From the NCBI RefSeq assembly GCF_900116295.1, contig NZ_FPAF01000019.1, forward strand, positions 1-55,414: DNA of 55,414 nt, in the 5' to 3' direction. The stretch is from Bacillus sp. 103mf (GTDB taxonomy: Bacteria; Bacillota; Bacilli; Bacillales; Bacillaceae_G). The notes under the pieces were generated by a model. That model searched no databases. It saw nothing but the letters and a program-made list of their open reading frames with translations, and had not been told where the DNA came from. A program made the position numbers and the translations under genes. Below are positions 33,541 to 41,724 of the stretch, in pieces. The stretch's first letter is position 1, and each line of letters opens with the position of its first letter.

Positions 33541-33719
33541 TGCTTGTAAATTTTTTGTATCTTTGTCGCAATTTTATACGAGAAATAAGTTGTCTTTGTT
33601 ATTATGGATATATGTACCCTTACATACTCTTGCTTATAACTTCAACATTGACTAGGGTCATAGGTTCTATAATGAATATAATTACTCTCCATCCTTAGAA
33701 AGGAGATGGTATTTTATCT

Positions 33720-34289
33720 ATGGAAATTGAAAATCTAATTCCAGTAAAATCGAGGAAAAATTTGAGGATTTGGCTACAGGAAAATTGTAATACTGAAAAA
33801 CTTTGTTGGGTAGTAGTTAGTATGAAACCAACCCCAGATACGTTGCTATATTTGGACGCGGTCGAAGAATCTTTGTGCTTTGGATGGATTGATGGAGTCA
33901 AAAAGAAAATATCTGAAACCCAACTAGCGCAGAGACTGTCTCCTAGAAGTAAAAAAAGTTCATGGACTGAATTGAATAAAGAACGTGTCCGCCGCCTCGA
34001 AAAGTTGGGCTTAATGAGAAACGAAGGAATAAGGGTACTTCCTGATATGGATTACGATTCTTTTAAAATAGATAGGGTTATAGAGCAAAGGCTAAAAGAG
34101 GATAAGCAAGTATATGAGAATTTTTTAGCATTTCCAGCTCTTTATAAAAAAATTCGGATTGACACGATACAAAGCAATAAAAATCAGCCAGAATTATTTA
34201 AGAGTAGATTAGACAAATTTATAGCAAACACTAAAGAAAATAAAATGTACGGTCAATGGAATGATAATGGACGCCTACTAGATTATTAA
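33720..34289 (+). CDS. YdeI/OmdA family protein
   Basis: The 189-residue protein matches the YdeI / OmpD-associated group: N-terminal RKNLRIWLQENC, the core YLDAVEESLCFGWIDGVKKK (about residues 42-61), then LAQRLSPRSKKSSWTELNKERVRRLEKLGLM split over residues 68-100 and a C-terminal helix set. Members are linked to peptide or bacteriocin resistance in some bacteria, but the biochemical function is not established. The ribosome binding site AAAGGAGATGG lies 10-15 bases before ATG 33720. It stands alone. Confidence 0.75.
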   Translation: MEIENLIPVKSRKNLRIWLQENCNTEKLCWVVVSMKPTPDTLLYLDAVEESLCFGWIDGVKKKISETQLAQRLSPRSKKSSWTELNKERVRRLEKLGLMRNEGIRVLPDMDYDSFKIDRVIEQRLKEDKQVYENFLAFPALYKKIRIDTIQSNKNQPELFKSRLDKFIANTKENKMYGQWNDNGRLLDY

Positions 34290-34571
34290 GATACGCTAAA
34301 TCGAATAGAGATAAATTGTTTATTTATAAGTGAGCATCAATAGCCCACTCCTAGCGGCTGCTCCCCATATAGGGGTCACCATACATGTCCACCAACTTAA
34401 AAAATATATACCCTAAAAAAAAAGAAAAAAAGAGCTGAATTCTCAAAATAACTAACTATAGAGAAAAAAATCTTCATTTAGGGGTTACTTAAAAACCTTA
34501 GATTGGTGGATACGGGATGGTACTCAGTATTGTAAAGAATGCTCTAATAAGTTAGTATAGATTTGTATAAA
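34290..34571. other. Intergenic stretch, nothing firm identified
   Basis: The segment contains a short ggagcag/ctgctcc-type hairpin near 34350 and a poly-A run near 34415-34435. It may hold decayed mobile-element sequence but no ends were recognised. Confidence 0.35.
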
Positions 34572-34587
34572 TTGGTCGGTTGACCAA
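34572..34587. promoter_or_regulatory. TetR-type operator before the TetR-dltBC genes
   Basis: TTGGTC-GGTT-GACCAA is a 6-bp inverted repeat with 4-base centre, placed about 25 bases before the TetR start codon; typical for autoregulation. Confidence 0.65.
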
Positions 34588-34612
34588 ATAAAAAATAAGA
34601 TGGTGAAATACA

Positions 34613-35212
34613 ATGTCTAGTCCAAAAAAAACAGCTACTCGGGATCAAATACTAATGGCTACGTTTGAATGCTTAGCTGAAAAAGGTACAACCGCTATTA
34701 CATTACGAGATATTGCTACAAAAGCGGGAATTACTTTAAGTTTAATTCACTATTATTTTCCAACAAAGGAGGGTTTATTAGTTAACGCTACCTCTTATGT
34801 CATGCAAAAACAAATTAAAGAAATTCAGAAGGAACTCTCAAATATACAAGATTTTTCAGAGAAATTAAAAAAACTTATATTTGTAGTACATCACCAATTC
34901 AAAAGTTCTGAATGGAGAAAGGTGTATTTTACTTTATTAGCAGCAGCAGCTTGGTCACCGAAAATTATGGAAGAAATTCGAGTTCTACAGAACCAATTGA
35001 TAGACATAATTCAAGAATATGTTCAAACTTCCAATGTAGAGATCATTGACTTAGCAGCATTTTCAAGGGCCTTATTGGCTTCAGTGAATGGATTAGCGTT
35101 ACAAGTTATGCATGGGGCTTCAGAGGAACAAATTGCTCCGGCATATGCGATTATAGAAAAAGCATTTATATCAGCATTTGCCCTCCCAAAAGACGCAATG
35201 AGTGATTACTAA
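34613..35212 (+). CDS. TetR/AcrR family regulator next to dltBC
   Basis: The 199-residue protein has the TetR HTH (GTTAITLRDIATKAGITLSL then IHYYFPTKEGLL, about residues 24-55) and a C-terminal ligand domain. An inverted repeat directly upstream is its probable operator. It precedes dltB by 96 bases in the same direction, so it probably controls the dltBC pair. The ATG follows gatggtg. The ligand is unknown. Confidence 0.88.
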   Translation: MSSPKKTATRDQILMATFECLAEKGTTAITLRDIATKAGITLSLIHYYFPTKEGLLVNATSYVMQKQIKEIQKELSNIQDFSEKLKKLIFVVHHQFKSSEWRKVYFTLLAAAAWSPKIMEEIRVLQNQLIDIIQEYVQTSNVEIIDLAAFSRALLASVNGLALQVMHGASEEQIAPAYAIIEKAFISAFALPKDAMSDY

Positions 35213-35308
35213 ACTCTATAATTCCGAGATAATTCATGTGCCAATCCATTATTCCATGAGACCAAATGGAATGTAGGATTGTAGAACATTATAAAGTGAG
35301 GTTACAGC

Positions 35309-36475
35309 ATGACCGCATATGGATCATTTTATTTTTTCGCTATAGTGGGTATTTTATTGATACCTACTATCATAGCTGGATTAAGAGGTAAAATGTTGCG
35401 TAAATATAATGCTGTCCTAACGCTAATTATGCTTGCTATTATCTTCTCGGATAAACCAAATCAAGCAATGATGTTAGCAGTATTTATTATTTGGCAATAT
35501 GTCCTTATTAAAGGCTATTTACTACTAAGAAAACAAAATAATAATACGTTCATGTTTTACATGACTGTTATTTTGTCGATTTTGCCACTGATTTTGGCAA
35601 AAATCGCACCATTTGTACCTGAATTAAAACTCATTGTTTTTACTGGTATATCTTATGTAACATTCAGGGCAGTACAAATGGTATTTGAAATTCGCGATGG
35701 CTTAATTAAAGAATGCTCATTTTTTAATTTTTGGGAATTCATTTTGTTCTTCCCTGCCATTTCGACCGGACCTATCGATCGGTATCGCAGGTTCCAAAAA
35801 GATATTCAAAAACCACCAGATGCTGAGGAATATCAAAATCTACTATATATAGGTATTAACCATATTTTCCAAGGTTTTCTATATAAATTTATACTTGCTT
35901 ACCTAATAAAAGAACATATTATGGATGCAACATTAGCTCACCAAGACACAATTTTATCGAATATGATTTTCATGTATAGCTATAGTTTATATCTCTTTTT
36001 TGACTTCGCAGGTTATAGCTCATTCGTAATTGGTGTCAGTTATATGATGGGGATTAAAACACCAGAAAACTTTAATAAACCGTTTATCAGTCGTAATATT
36101 AAAGATTTCTGGAATCGTTGGCATATGAGCTTATCATTCTGGCTCCGTGACTTTATTTACATGCGCTTTGTCTTTTTCGCAACAAAGAAAAAGCTCATTA
36201 AAAATCGCCATATGACTTCATATATTGGCGTCTTTTTAAATTTTTTTATCATGGGAATTTGGCATATTACTGGTCATCATATTGCTCAATATATGATTTA
36301 TGGTCTATATCATATTGCTCTGTTTATTTTATTTGATATTTTCGAGCGAAAAAACAAGAAGCATAAATTTTGGCCTAATAATACGTTCATGCATGTCCTT
36401 GCAATTGTGATTACATTCCATTTCGTATGTTTCGGTTTCCTAATTTTCTCTGGTCACCTAAATAATTATTTTTAA
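35309..36475 (+). CDS. dltB: DltB-type membrane O-acyltransferase (MBOAT)
   Basis: The 388-residue protein has about ten membrane segments and the DltB signatures FFPAISTGPIDRYRRF (about residues 147-162), NFNKPFISRNIKDFWNRWHM (about 254-273, with His272) and GIWHITGH with the predicted catalytic His319. DltB takes D-alanine from the carrier DltC and passes it outward for teichoic acid D-alanylation. Normally it lies within dltXABCD; here no dltA precedes it and dltD is reduced to a few codons after dltC. It may serve as a spare copy using the main operon's DltA and DltD, or act on another acceptor; this is inference. Confidence 0.9.
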   Translation: MTAYGSFYFFAIVGILLIPTIIAGLRGKMLRKYNAVLTLIMLAIIFSDKPNQAMMLAVFIIWQYVLIKGYLLLRKQNNNTFMFYMTVILSILPLILAKIAPFVPELKLIVFTGISYVTFRAVQMVFEIRDGLIKECSFFNFWEFILFFPAISTGPIDRYRRFQKDIQKPPDAEEYQNLLYIGINHIFQGFLYKFILAYLIKEHIMDATLAHQDTILSNMIFMYSYSLYLFFDFAGYSSFVIGVSYMMGIKTPENFNKPFISRNIKDFWNRWHMSLSFWLRDFIYMRFVFFATKKKLIKNRHMTSYIGVFLNFFIMGIWHITGHHIAQYMIYGLYHIALFILFDIFERKNKKHKFWPNNTFMHVLAIVITFHFVCFGFLIFSGHLNNYF

Positions 36476-36545
36476 TAAGTAATTTCTTTTCTTGTAACTA
36501 AGAAGTTACTAATAATACATTTCAGATATAAAGGAGATTTTTTTT

Positions 36546-36785
36546 ATGGCAGAATTCAAAAATCAAGTATTAGATATTTTAGAAGAAGTATGTGAAAATG
36601 ATATTGTAAAAGAAAATCCTGATGTGCAATTATTTGAAGAAGGTATCCTTGATTCTTTTGGTACAGTATCTTTACTAGTAGAATTCCAAGAACGTCTAAA
36701 TATTGAAGTATCTATTTCTGATTTCGATCGCGATAAGTGGGCAACACCAAATATGATTATTAAGAAGTTGGAAGATATCCGATGA
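36546..36785 (+). CDS. dltC: D-alanyl carrier protein DltC
   Basis: The 79-residue acidic carrier has the phosphopantetheine attachment Ser37 in [16 protein letters not shown] and the DltC-type C-terminus [17 protein letters not shown]. It would be charged with D-Ala by DltA, which is not encoded here. The ribosome binding site AAGGAG lies 8-10 bases before ATG 36546. Its stop codon overlaps an ATG in the ATGA arrangement usual for the dltC-dltD junction. Confidence 0.93.
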   Translation: MAEFKNQVLDILEEVCENDIVKENPDVQLFEEGILDSFGTVSLLVEFQERLNIEVSISDFDRDKWATPNMIIKKLEDIR

Positions 36786-36814
36786 AAAAGCAACCTTGGG
36801 TCCGATGCTCCTAG
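36782..36814 (+). pseudogene. Remnant of the dltD start
   Basis: ATG 36782 overlaps the dltC stop (ATGA) exactly as dltD does in complete operons, but the frame ends after [10 protein letters not shown]. No DltD-like sequence follows. Confidence 0.5.
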
Positions 36815-36829
36815 CATTGGACCTTTTTG
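36797..36829 (+). terminator. Terminator directly after dltC
   Basis: 12-bp stem (36798-36809 with 36813-36824, two G-U pairs), 3-base loop and TTTTT. It sits where dltD should continue. Confidence 0.8.
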
Positions 36830-36954
36830 TGATTATGGTACAAAAAATCTATAAAACTTGGACATTTTGATACTCTCACAATTATTTGGGTTCAGCCGCA
36901 TGCCCATCAACCTAAGATTTTGAAATAACCCCATAACGAGAATTTTACCTTTTT

Positions 36955-36974
36955 ACAATTTGTATTTATATAGC
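36955..36974 (-). repeat. Solo element B terminal repeat
   Basis: acaatttgtatttatatag is the reverse of the element B left end; the rest of the element is not present. Confidence 0.4.
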
Positions 36975-37037
36975 TAAGAAGATGAACTTGTTATTTCAAT
37001 AGAATCGGAGTAGACTACGGAAGTAGATGAATAAGAA

Positions 37038-37180
37038 AACACATGGGGGTTTGCGGATGCAAACTGAGAGTACGGCTAATCCGTCGTTGACCATTTGAAC
37101 CTGTTGGGTAATGCCAGCGTAGGGAGAGTGTGAACGCACATTATGAAGACACTTTGCATGCGCAAAAGTGTCTTTTTTGC
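37038..37180 (+). promoter_or_regulatory. TPP riboswitch with terminator upstream of thiM
   Basis: The aptamer (about 37038-37135) has the THI-box landmarks CTGAGA, a variable arm, TTGAACCTG, GGGTAATGCCAGCGTAGGGA. It is followed by a terminator hairpin, agacacttt / aaaagtgtct with a T-run (37147-37178). Thiamine pyrophosphate should switch off thiM-thiE. A bcr1 element separates the terminator from thiM. Confidence 0.95.
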
Positions 37181-37193
37181 TATATCTCCCATG

Positions 37194-37347
37194 ATAAAGT
37201 GAAACTTCCATCAGTGGGGGGTTCATCCCTCCACTGATGGTTAGTTGAACCAATCGGGCTTTTACGGGCAGTTATCCCCCACCTATCTTCTTCGCTTCTC
37301 TCTCAATCTTGAGGTGGAGGTCTTACTGCCCGTTAATGCGGGATAAA
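37194..37347 (-). repeat. bcr1 repeat, complete (154 bp), reverse
   Basis: Begins ATAAAGTGAAACTTCCATCA and ends CCCGTTAATGCGGGATAAA, the reverse of the bcr1 ends. The central CTCAATCTTGAGGTGGAGG segment is present. It lies between the TPP riboswitch terminator and the thiM ribosome binding site. Confidence 0.9.
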
Positions 37348-37362
37348 AAAGGAGAGATACAT

Positions 37363-38172
37363 ATGAAAATGAAAGAAATTGCACAAGTAATTGAAACAGT
37401 ACGTGAAAGAAATCCGCTCGTCCATAATATTACAAATGTGGTGGTGACAAACTTTACTTCCAATGGATTACTAGCATTAGGGGCATCACCTGTGATGGCA
37501 TATGCGAAAGAAGAAGTAGCTGAAATGGCAAGTATTGCGGGAGCGCTCGTTTTAAATATGGGAACACTTCGCCAAGAAGAAGTAGAGGCGATGCTTATTG
37601 CTGGAAAGTCAGCAAATATGCACAACGTACCAATTGTCTTTGATCCTGTCGGTGCCGGGGCAACTTCGTATCGAACAGAAGTGGCAAGGTATATTCCAAA
37701 TGAAATCAAGCTAGCAGTCATTCGTGGTAATGCAGCAGAAATTGCTAATGTGATTGATGAGAAATGGGAGATTAAAGGTGTTGATGCAGGGGAAGGAAAT
37801 GGTGATGTTGTGTCAGTTGCGAAACACGCATCTAAGCAGCTCAATACCGTTATTGTTATTACAGGAAAGGAAGACGTGATAACAGACGGAGAAAGAACGT
37901 TCATTCTTCGTAATGGTCATCCGATTTTAACAAAAGTAACAGGAACGGGTTGTTTGTTAACATCTGTTATCGGAGCGTTTACAGCAGTTGAAAAAGATTA
38001 TGTAAAAGCAGCAGTTGCAGCGGTAACATTTTACGGTGTAGCGGCAGAGATTGCCGCAAGTAAAACAGTTGAACAAGGGCCGGGAAGTTTCCAAGTTGAA
38101 TTTTTAAATCAGTTAGCAAATGTTACTGCAGAAGACGTTGAACAATATGGAAGTGTCGAAGAAGTTTGTTAA
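37363..38172 (+). CDS. thiM: Hydroxyethylthiazole kinase
   Basis: The 269-residue enzyme phosphorylates hydroxyethylthiazole for thiamine salvage. Landmarks are [20 protein letters not shown] (about residues 18-37), [27 protein letters not shown] and the ribokinase-like [18 protein letters not shown] 37363 is used because GGAGAG is 7 bases upstream; the open frame extends further into the bcr1 element but has no start signal there. thiE follows 15 bases downstream. Confidence 0.96.
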   Translation: MKMKEIAQVIETVRERNPLVHNITNVVVTNFTSNGLLALGASPVMAYAKEEVAEMASIAGALVLNMGTLRQEEVEAMLIAGKSANMHNVPIVFDPVGAGATSYRTEVARYIPNEIKLAVIRGNAAEIANVIDEKWEIKGVDAGEGNGDVVSVAKHASKQLNTVIVITGKEDVITDGERTFILRNGHPILTKVTGTGCLLTSVIGAFTAVEKDYVKAAVAAVTFYGVAAEIAASKTVEQGPGSFQVEFLNQLANVTAEDVEQYGSVEEVC

Positions 38173-38187
38173 GAAAGGGTGAGAGAA

Positions 38188-38841
38188 ATGGTACGTATTG
38201 ATAAACAGTATATGTCTGAGTTACTACAAGTGTATTTTATTATGGGCAGCAACAATTGCCGTAAAGATCCATTACAAGTTATGAAAGAAGCACTTGATGG
38301 CGGAGTTGCACTCTTTCAATATCGTGAAAAAGGTGACGGAGCATTAACGGGAGAAAAACGATATGCATTTGCAAAACAGCTGCAAGCTTTGTGCAAAGAA
38401 TATCATGTTCCATTTATCGTAAATGATGATGTGGAATTAGCGGTAGCGTTAGATGCAGATGGTGTTCATGTTGGGCAAGATGATGAAAATATTAAGATAG
38501 TGCGTGAAAAAATGGGTGATAAAATAATTGGTGTATCCGCTCATACAATAGGGGAGGCTCGTTTTGCAATTGCAAATGGAGCGGATTATTTAGGAGTAGG
38601 ACCGATTTTTCAAACAAACACGAAAAAAGATGCAAAAGCGGTACAAGGAACGGCAGGATTACGTTTTTTCCGTGAAAGTGGTATTGAAATTCCTATTGTC
38701 GGTATTGGTGGTATTACAGCTGAAAATGCTGCTTCTGTTGTTGAAGCGGGTGCAGATGGAGTTTCTGTTATTTCAGCGATTAGCTTAGCAGATTCTCCTT
38801 ATAATAGCGCTAAAAGATTAGCCAAGTTAGTAAAAAAATAA
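38188..38841 (+). CDS. thiE: Thiamine-phosphate synthase
   Basis: The 217-residue TIM-barrel enzyme joins thiazole phosphate and HMP pyrophosphate. Landmarks are LFQYREKG (about residue 43), [49 protein letters not shown] and PIVGIGGI. The ATG at 38188 follows aagggtgaga; an in-frame GTG nine bases earlier is part of the ribosome binding site. It is co-transcribed with thiM under TPP riboswitch control. Confidence 0.96.
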   Translation: MVRIDKQYMSELLQVYFIMGSNNCRKDPLQVMKEALDGGVALFQYREKGDGALTGEKRYAFAKQLQALCKEYHVPFIVNDDVELAVALDADGVHVGQDDENIKIVREKMGDKIIGVSAHTIGEARFAIANGADYLGVGPIFQTNTKKDAKAVQGTAGLRFFRESGIEIPIVGIGGITAENAASVVEAGADGVSVISAISLADSPYNSAKRLAKLVKK

Positions 38842-38855
38842 TCAGTTGATATATG

Positions 38856-38895
38856 AAAAGACCGATTTCTCATATGAAGAAATCGGTCTTTTTTT
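38856..38895 (+). terminator. Terminator after thiE
   Basis: 15-bp stem aaaagaccgatttct / agaaatcggtctttt with a T-run. Confidence 0.85.
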
Positions 38896-38959
38896 GTATA
38901 AAACAAATTGTGCCGTTTGAAACTAAAGTGTATGAATATACTGCTTCGGAGGCGACAAC

Positions 38960-39166
38960 ATGATTACGTTACAAACTATTATAGCTGCTTATGAAAAAAT
39001 GAAAGGGATTGTACATACGACACCGTTAGATTATTCTAGTACATTTAGTGAACTAGCTCATAATGAAATATATTTAAAGCTGGAGAATTTGCAAAAGACA
39101 GGTTCCTTTAAGGTGCGTGGTTCTTATGATAAATATTTAAACAAACGTTTGATTAAAAAGAGCTAG
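38960..39166 (+). pseudogene. Truncated threonine dehydratase (N-terminal fragment)
   Basis: The 68-codon frame starts like threonine dehydratase: MITLQTIIAAYEKM, VHTTPLDYSSTF, and the PLP-lysine motif KTGSFKVRG (Lys about residue 51). After SYDKYL it ends within 15 residues, where a complete enzyme would continue for about 260 residues or more. A proper ribosome binding site (cggaggcg) and start remain, and a terminator lies at the stop. An internal deletion joining start to terminator is the simplest explanation. Confidence 0.75.
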
Positions 39167-39192
39167 CCCCTTATAAAGGCTAGCTCTTTTGT
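39155..39192. terminator. Bidirectional terminator
   Basis: 13-14 bp stem aaaagagctagcc / ggctagctctttt with a 9-base loop; it ends just outside the dcu stop codon and serves the convergent pair. Confidence 0.8.
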
Positions 39193-39194
39193 AA

Positions 39195-40508
39195 TTAAAA
39201 CATCAGTGAAACAAGAAGCATTCCAATTCCAATTGATGTAATTGTTGCAACAAGACCCGGGATCATAAAGCTATGATTTAACACATATTTACCGATACGC
39301 GTTGTACCTGTACGGTCAAAGTTAATTGCTGCAACGATTGTTCCGTAGTTTGGAATAAAGAAATATCCGTTTACAGCTGGGAACATCGCAATTAATAGTG
39401 CAGGTGAAATGCCAAGTGTTAATCCAAGTGGTATTAACGCACGTACCGTTGCAGCTTGGCTATATAATAAGATTGATAGCACGAATAGTGCAATTGCAAA
39501 TAACCATGGTGCACTTGTTACGAGGTCTTGAATAGAACCTTGAATCATTTGTAAGTTACCATTAAAAAACGTATCCCCCATCCATGCGATACCGAAAATC
39601 GCAACAACTGCTGTTGCTCCTGCTTTAAAGACGTTACCAGACACGATGCTTTCTACATTTGGTTTACAAAAAATAATAATAAGTGCTGCGATTGTTAGCA
39701 TAACCATTTCAATGGTGTTTGGCATAGAAAGACGTACAAGTTTTCCGTCTATCATCCAACTAGGACGTAACGTTTCAAAAGACCCAAGAAGAACAACTAG
39801 AACCGTTGCAAGTAAAAAGAGGATAACAGAAAGTTTTGCACCTTTCGGGACAGTAAACTCTTTCTTTTCTTCTAGTTTTGGAATCATGCCTTCTTGTAAT
39901 CGTTTTAAGTATTCTTCATCTTCGTTTAGCTCTTTCCCCATTTTGCTTACGACGAAAGCAGCTAACATACAAGCGATAAAGGTAGATGGAATACTAATTT
40001 TTAAAATATCTAATAATGTAATCTTATAGTCAGCAAGCATAGCGAGAAGTGCAACGGTTGCTGCTGAAATTGGACTTGCCGTAATCGCTTGCTGCGATGC
40101 AATAACAGCAATTGACATCGGACGCTCTGGTCGAATTCCTGATTCACGCGATACTTCAGCAATGACAGGAAGCACTGAATAGGCAACGTGTCCTGTTCCT
40201 GCACAAAGCGTAAATAAATAAGTGACGATTGGGGCGAAGAACGTAATACGTTTCGGGTTTTTGCGGAGCGCTTTTTCTGCAATATGAACAAGATAGTCCA
40301 TCCCCCCAGCAGCCTGCAAGGCTCCAGCGGCTGTAATAACTGCTAAAATCATAAGCATAACATCGATTGGGGGAGAGGTTGGTTGTAAGTGGAAGAAGAA
40401 GACAAAGATTGTCATCCCAACGCCTCCCATTACGCCAAGGCCAACACCTCCAAGGCGTGCGCCGATGAAAATGCAGAGTAATAAGATGATAAACTGTAGC
40501 CAGAACAT
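39195..40508 (-). CDS. Anaerobic C4-dicarboxylate transporter (Dcu family)
   Basis: The 437-residue membrane protein has about 10-12 hydrophobic segments and Dcu signatures: GARLGGVGLGVMGGVGM (about residues 17-33), CAGTGHVAYSVLPVIAE, RPERPMSIAVIASQQAITASP, and a C-terminal FDRTGTTRIGKYVLNHSFM. DcuA/DcuB antiporters exchange fumarate, malate or aspartate for succinate. Which paralogue this is cannot be told. The ATG follows GGAGGTGC. It is monocistronic. Confidence 0.92.
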   Translation of the reverse strand: MFWLQFIILLLCIFIGARLGGVGLGVMGGVGMTIFVFFFHLQPTSPPIDVMLMILAVITAAGALQAAGGMDYLVHIAEKALRKNPKRITFFAPIVTYLFTLCAGTGHVAYSVLPVIAEVSRESGIRPERPMSIAVIASQQAITASPISAATVALLAMLADYKITLLDILKISIPSTFIACMLAAFVVSKMGKELNEDEEYLKRLQEGMIPKLEEKKEFTVPKGAKLSVILFLLATVLVVLLGSFETLRPSWMIDGKLVRLSMPNTIEMVMLTIAALIIIFCKPNVESIVSGNVFKAGATAVVAIFGIAWMGDTFFNGNLQMIQGSIQDLVTSAPWLFAIALFVLSILLYSQAATVRALIPLGLTLGISPALLIAMFPAVNGYFFIPNYGTIVAAINFDRTGTTRIGKYVLNHSFMIPGLVATITSIGIGMLLVSLMF

Positions 40509-40732
40509 AGTATAGCACCTCCGAGATAATAATTAATTGTTATTATCAAATAATTTCATTATGTAATGATTCGAAAGTTGAATAATAAAATGAATCTTTA
40601 AAAATAGCTTTTTTTCATTATATAACACATCAAAAACATGATTTACTCTAGTTGTTAAAATTATGTTACAAAAGGGTTATTTTGGAATTTTATATTCATA
40701 TATTAAAATAAATATAAAAATAATTTAGGGGT

Positions 40733-40764
40733 TATAATCTGTGGACAGAGAATTGTGCAATTCT
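40733..40764 (+). promoter_or_regulatory. -10 box and short hairpin before the c-di-GMP riboswitch
   Basis: TATAAT at 40733-40738 with only a weak -35, followed by the hairpin gagaattg-tg-caattctc at 40747-40764, near the expected 5' end of the riboswitch transcript. Confidence 0.5.
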
Positions 40765-40781
40765 CATAAAAATCCCATATC

Positions 40782-40880
40782 GTTCATCGAGAAAGGCAAA
40801 CTTATGGAAGCATAAGGATGCAAAGCTGTAGGGGCTAAGGGCGGATGAGACTAGGCTAGCCAGTTACCGGACTGATAGGG
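40782..40880 (+). ncRNA. Cyclic di-GMP-I (GEMM) riboswitch aptamer
   Basis: The conserved GEMM-I features are present in order: GAAAGGCAAAC, the first hairpin TTATGGAAGCATAA, GGATGCAAAGC, a second arm with ggggctaag, and GGCTAGCCAGTTACCGGA closing the core. A weak stem TAGCC / GGCTA followed by TTTTTT at 40892-40900 could act as terminator. No plausible coding region follows on the plus strand before the TPP riboswitch at 41213, and an antisense membrane-protein remnant occupies the expected target position. Confidence 0.85.
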
Positions 40881-40890
40881 TTGGTTTAGG

Positions 40891-41064
40891 CTAATGTTTT
40901 TTATGTGTAAAGATAATAATAGTAAGAATACTACTACTAGCAACAAATGGGATATTAGTGTGATTCCGATCAATTGCAAGAGCTAGTGCAATCATCGTGA
41001 CTAGAAGTCCAGCTGAGAAGTAATAACTGAATAGATACTTCTTTTCATACAAAATTAAGAGATA
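40891..41064 (-). pseudogene. C-terminal remnant of a membrane protein
   Basis: An open segment ending in TAG at 40891-40893 encodes two hydrophobic stretches (YYFSAGLLVTMIALALAI and FVASSSILTIIIFTH) and has a stop but no start codon with a ribosome binding site. It looks like the end of a lost permease-type gene. The family could not be identified. Confidence 0.4.
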
Positions 41065-41169
41065 TTAACATATCCATACAAATTCCACCTCTCTACATCA
41101 ATTATTGAGTACAAAATGCATGAAGAGTAACTTGAGGATAGTATTTGTGAGAAGAAAAAATAAATTTGT

Positions 41170-41198
41170 TTGTTCATAAAAATAATACGTGCTACAAT
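41170..41198 (+). promoter_or_regulatory. Promoter of the TPP riboswitch / thiamine-precursor transporter operon
   Basis: TTGTTC (41170-41175), 17-base spacer, TACAAT (41193-41198), about 10-15 bases before the riboswitch. Confidence 0.6.
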
Positions 41199-41212
41199 GA
41201 AGACGAATTGAA

Positions 41213-41378
41213 ACAGGGGAGCCGGTATGGCTGAGAGGATGTAACAAGACATCGACCCTTAACCTGATCTGGATAATGCCAGCGTAGGGAGTTGTATCAA
41301 GAATCGTAGCAATTGTTATTCTATGATAACTTGTATATAAGGCTTTCCTGCTTTTGGCAGGAAAGCCTTTTCTTTTTA
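41213..41378 (+). promoter_or_regulatory. TPP riboswitch with terminator upstream of the ABC operon
   Basis: The aptamer (41213-41300) has GGCTGAGAGGATG, a P3 arm, ACCCTTAACCTGATCTGG, ATAATGCCAGCGTAGGGA. A strong terminator follows (aaggctttcctgc / gcaggaaagcctt, T-run, 41339-41376). It should repress the transporter operon when TPP is plentiful. Confidence 0.96.
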
Positions 41379-41403
41379 TACGAAATTTAAGGAGGAATTT
41401 ATT

Positions 41404-41724
41404 GTGTCACAGCAAGTTACAGTTTCATTTTCAGTTGTACCACAAGCGAAGCATAAAGATGTATATGCGGTTGTAGATAAAGCGATTGAAGTTGTTCAGA
41501 AATCTGGCGTACGCTATGAGGTTGGTGCAATGGAAACGACGATGGAAGGGGAATTAAACGAGCTTCTTGAAATTATTAAACGTGCGCAGCAAGCTTGCGT
41601 AGATGATGGGGCAGAAGAAGTTGTTACTTCTATTAAAATCCACTATCGTCCAAGCACAGGCGTAACGATTGATGAAAAAGTGTGGAAGTATCGTGAAGAA
41701 TATGAAAAAAAAGAAGCGATCTAA
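41404..41724 (+). CDS. Thiamine-binding protein (YkoF/MTH1187-like domain)
   Basis: The 106-residue protein matches the small thiamine-binding family (Thiamine_BP): VTVSFSVVPQAKHKDVYAVV, AIEVVQKSGVRYEVGAMETT, then MEGELNELLEIIKRAQ. It is roughly half the length of the two-domain B. subtilis YkoF. Start is GTG at 41404 after AAGGAGG. It is the first gene behind the TPP riboswitch and overlaps the permease gene by 23 bases, so it belongs to the HMP/thiamine-precursor uptake operon; its exact job (binding or buffering the pyrimidine) is inferred. Confidence 0.85.
   Translation: MSQQVTVSFSVVPQAKHKDVYAVVDKAIEVVQKSGVRYEVGAMETTMEGELNELLEIIKRAQQACVDDGAEEVVTSIKIHYRPSTGVTIDEKVWKYREEYEKKEAI

Noticed and set aside
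36880-36945. Possible insertion-sequence end near a catgcccatcaac motif
   Set aside because: The motif looked familiar from insertion-sequence ends, but no transposase, inverted repeat partner or target duplication could be found.
37323-37904. 193-codon minus-strand frame across thiM
   Set aside because: Shadow of thiM codons plus bcr1 sequence; composition and lack of start signals argue against coding.
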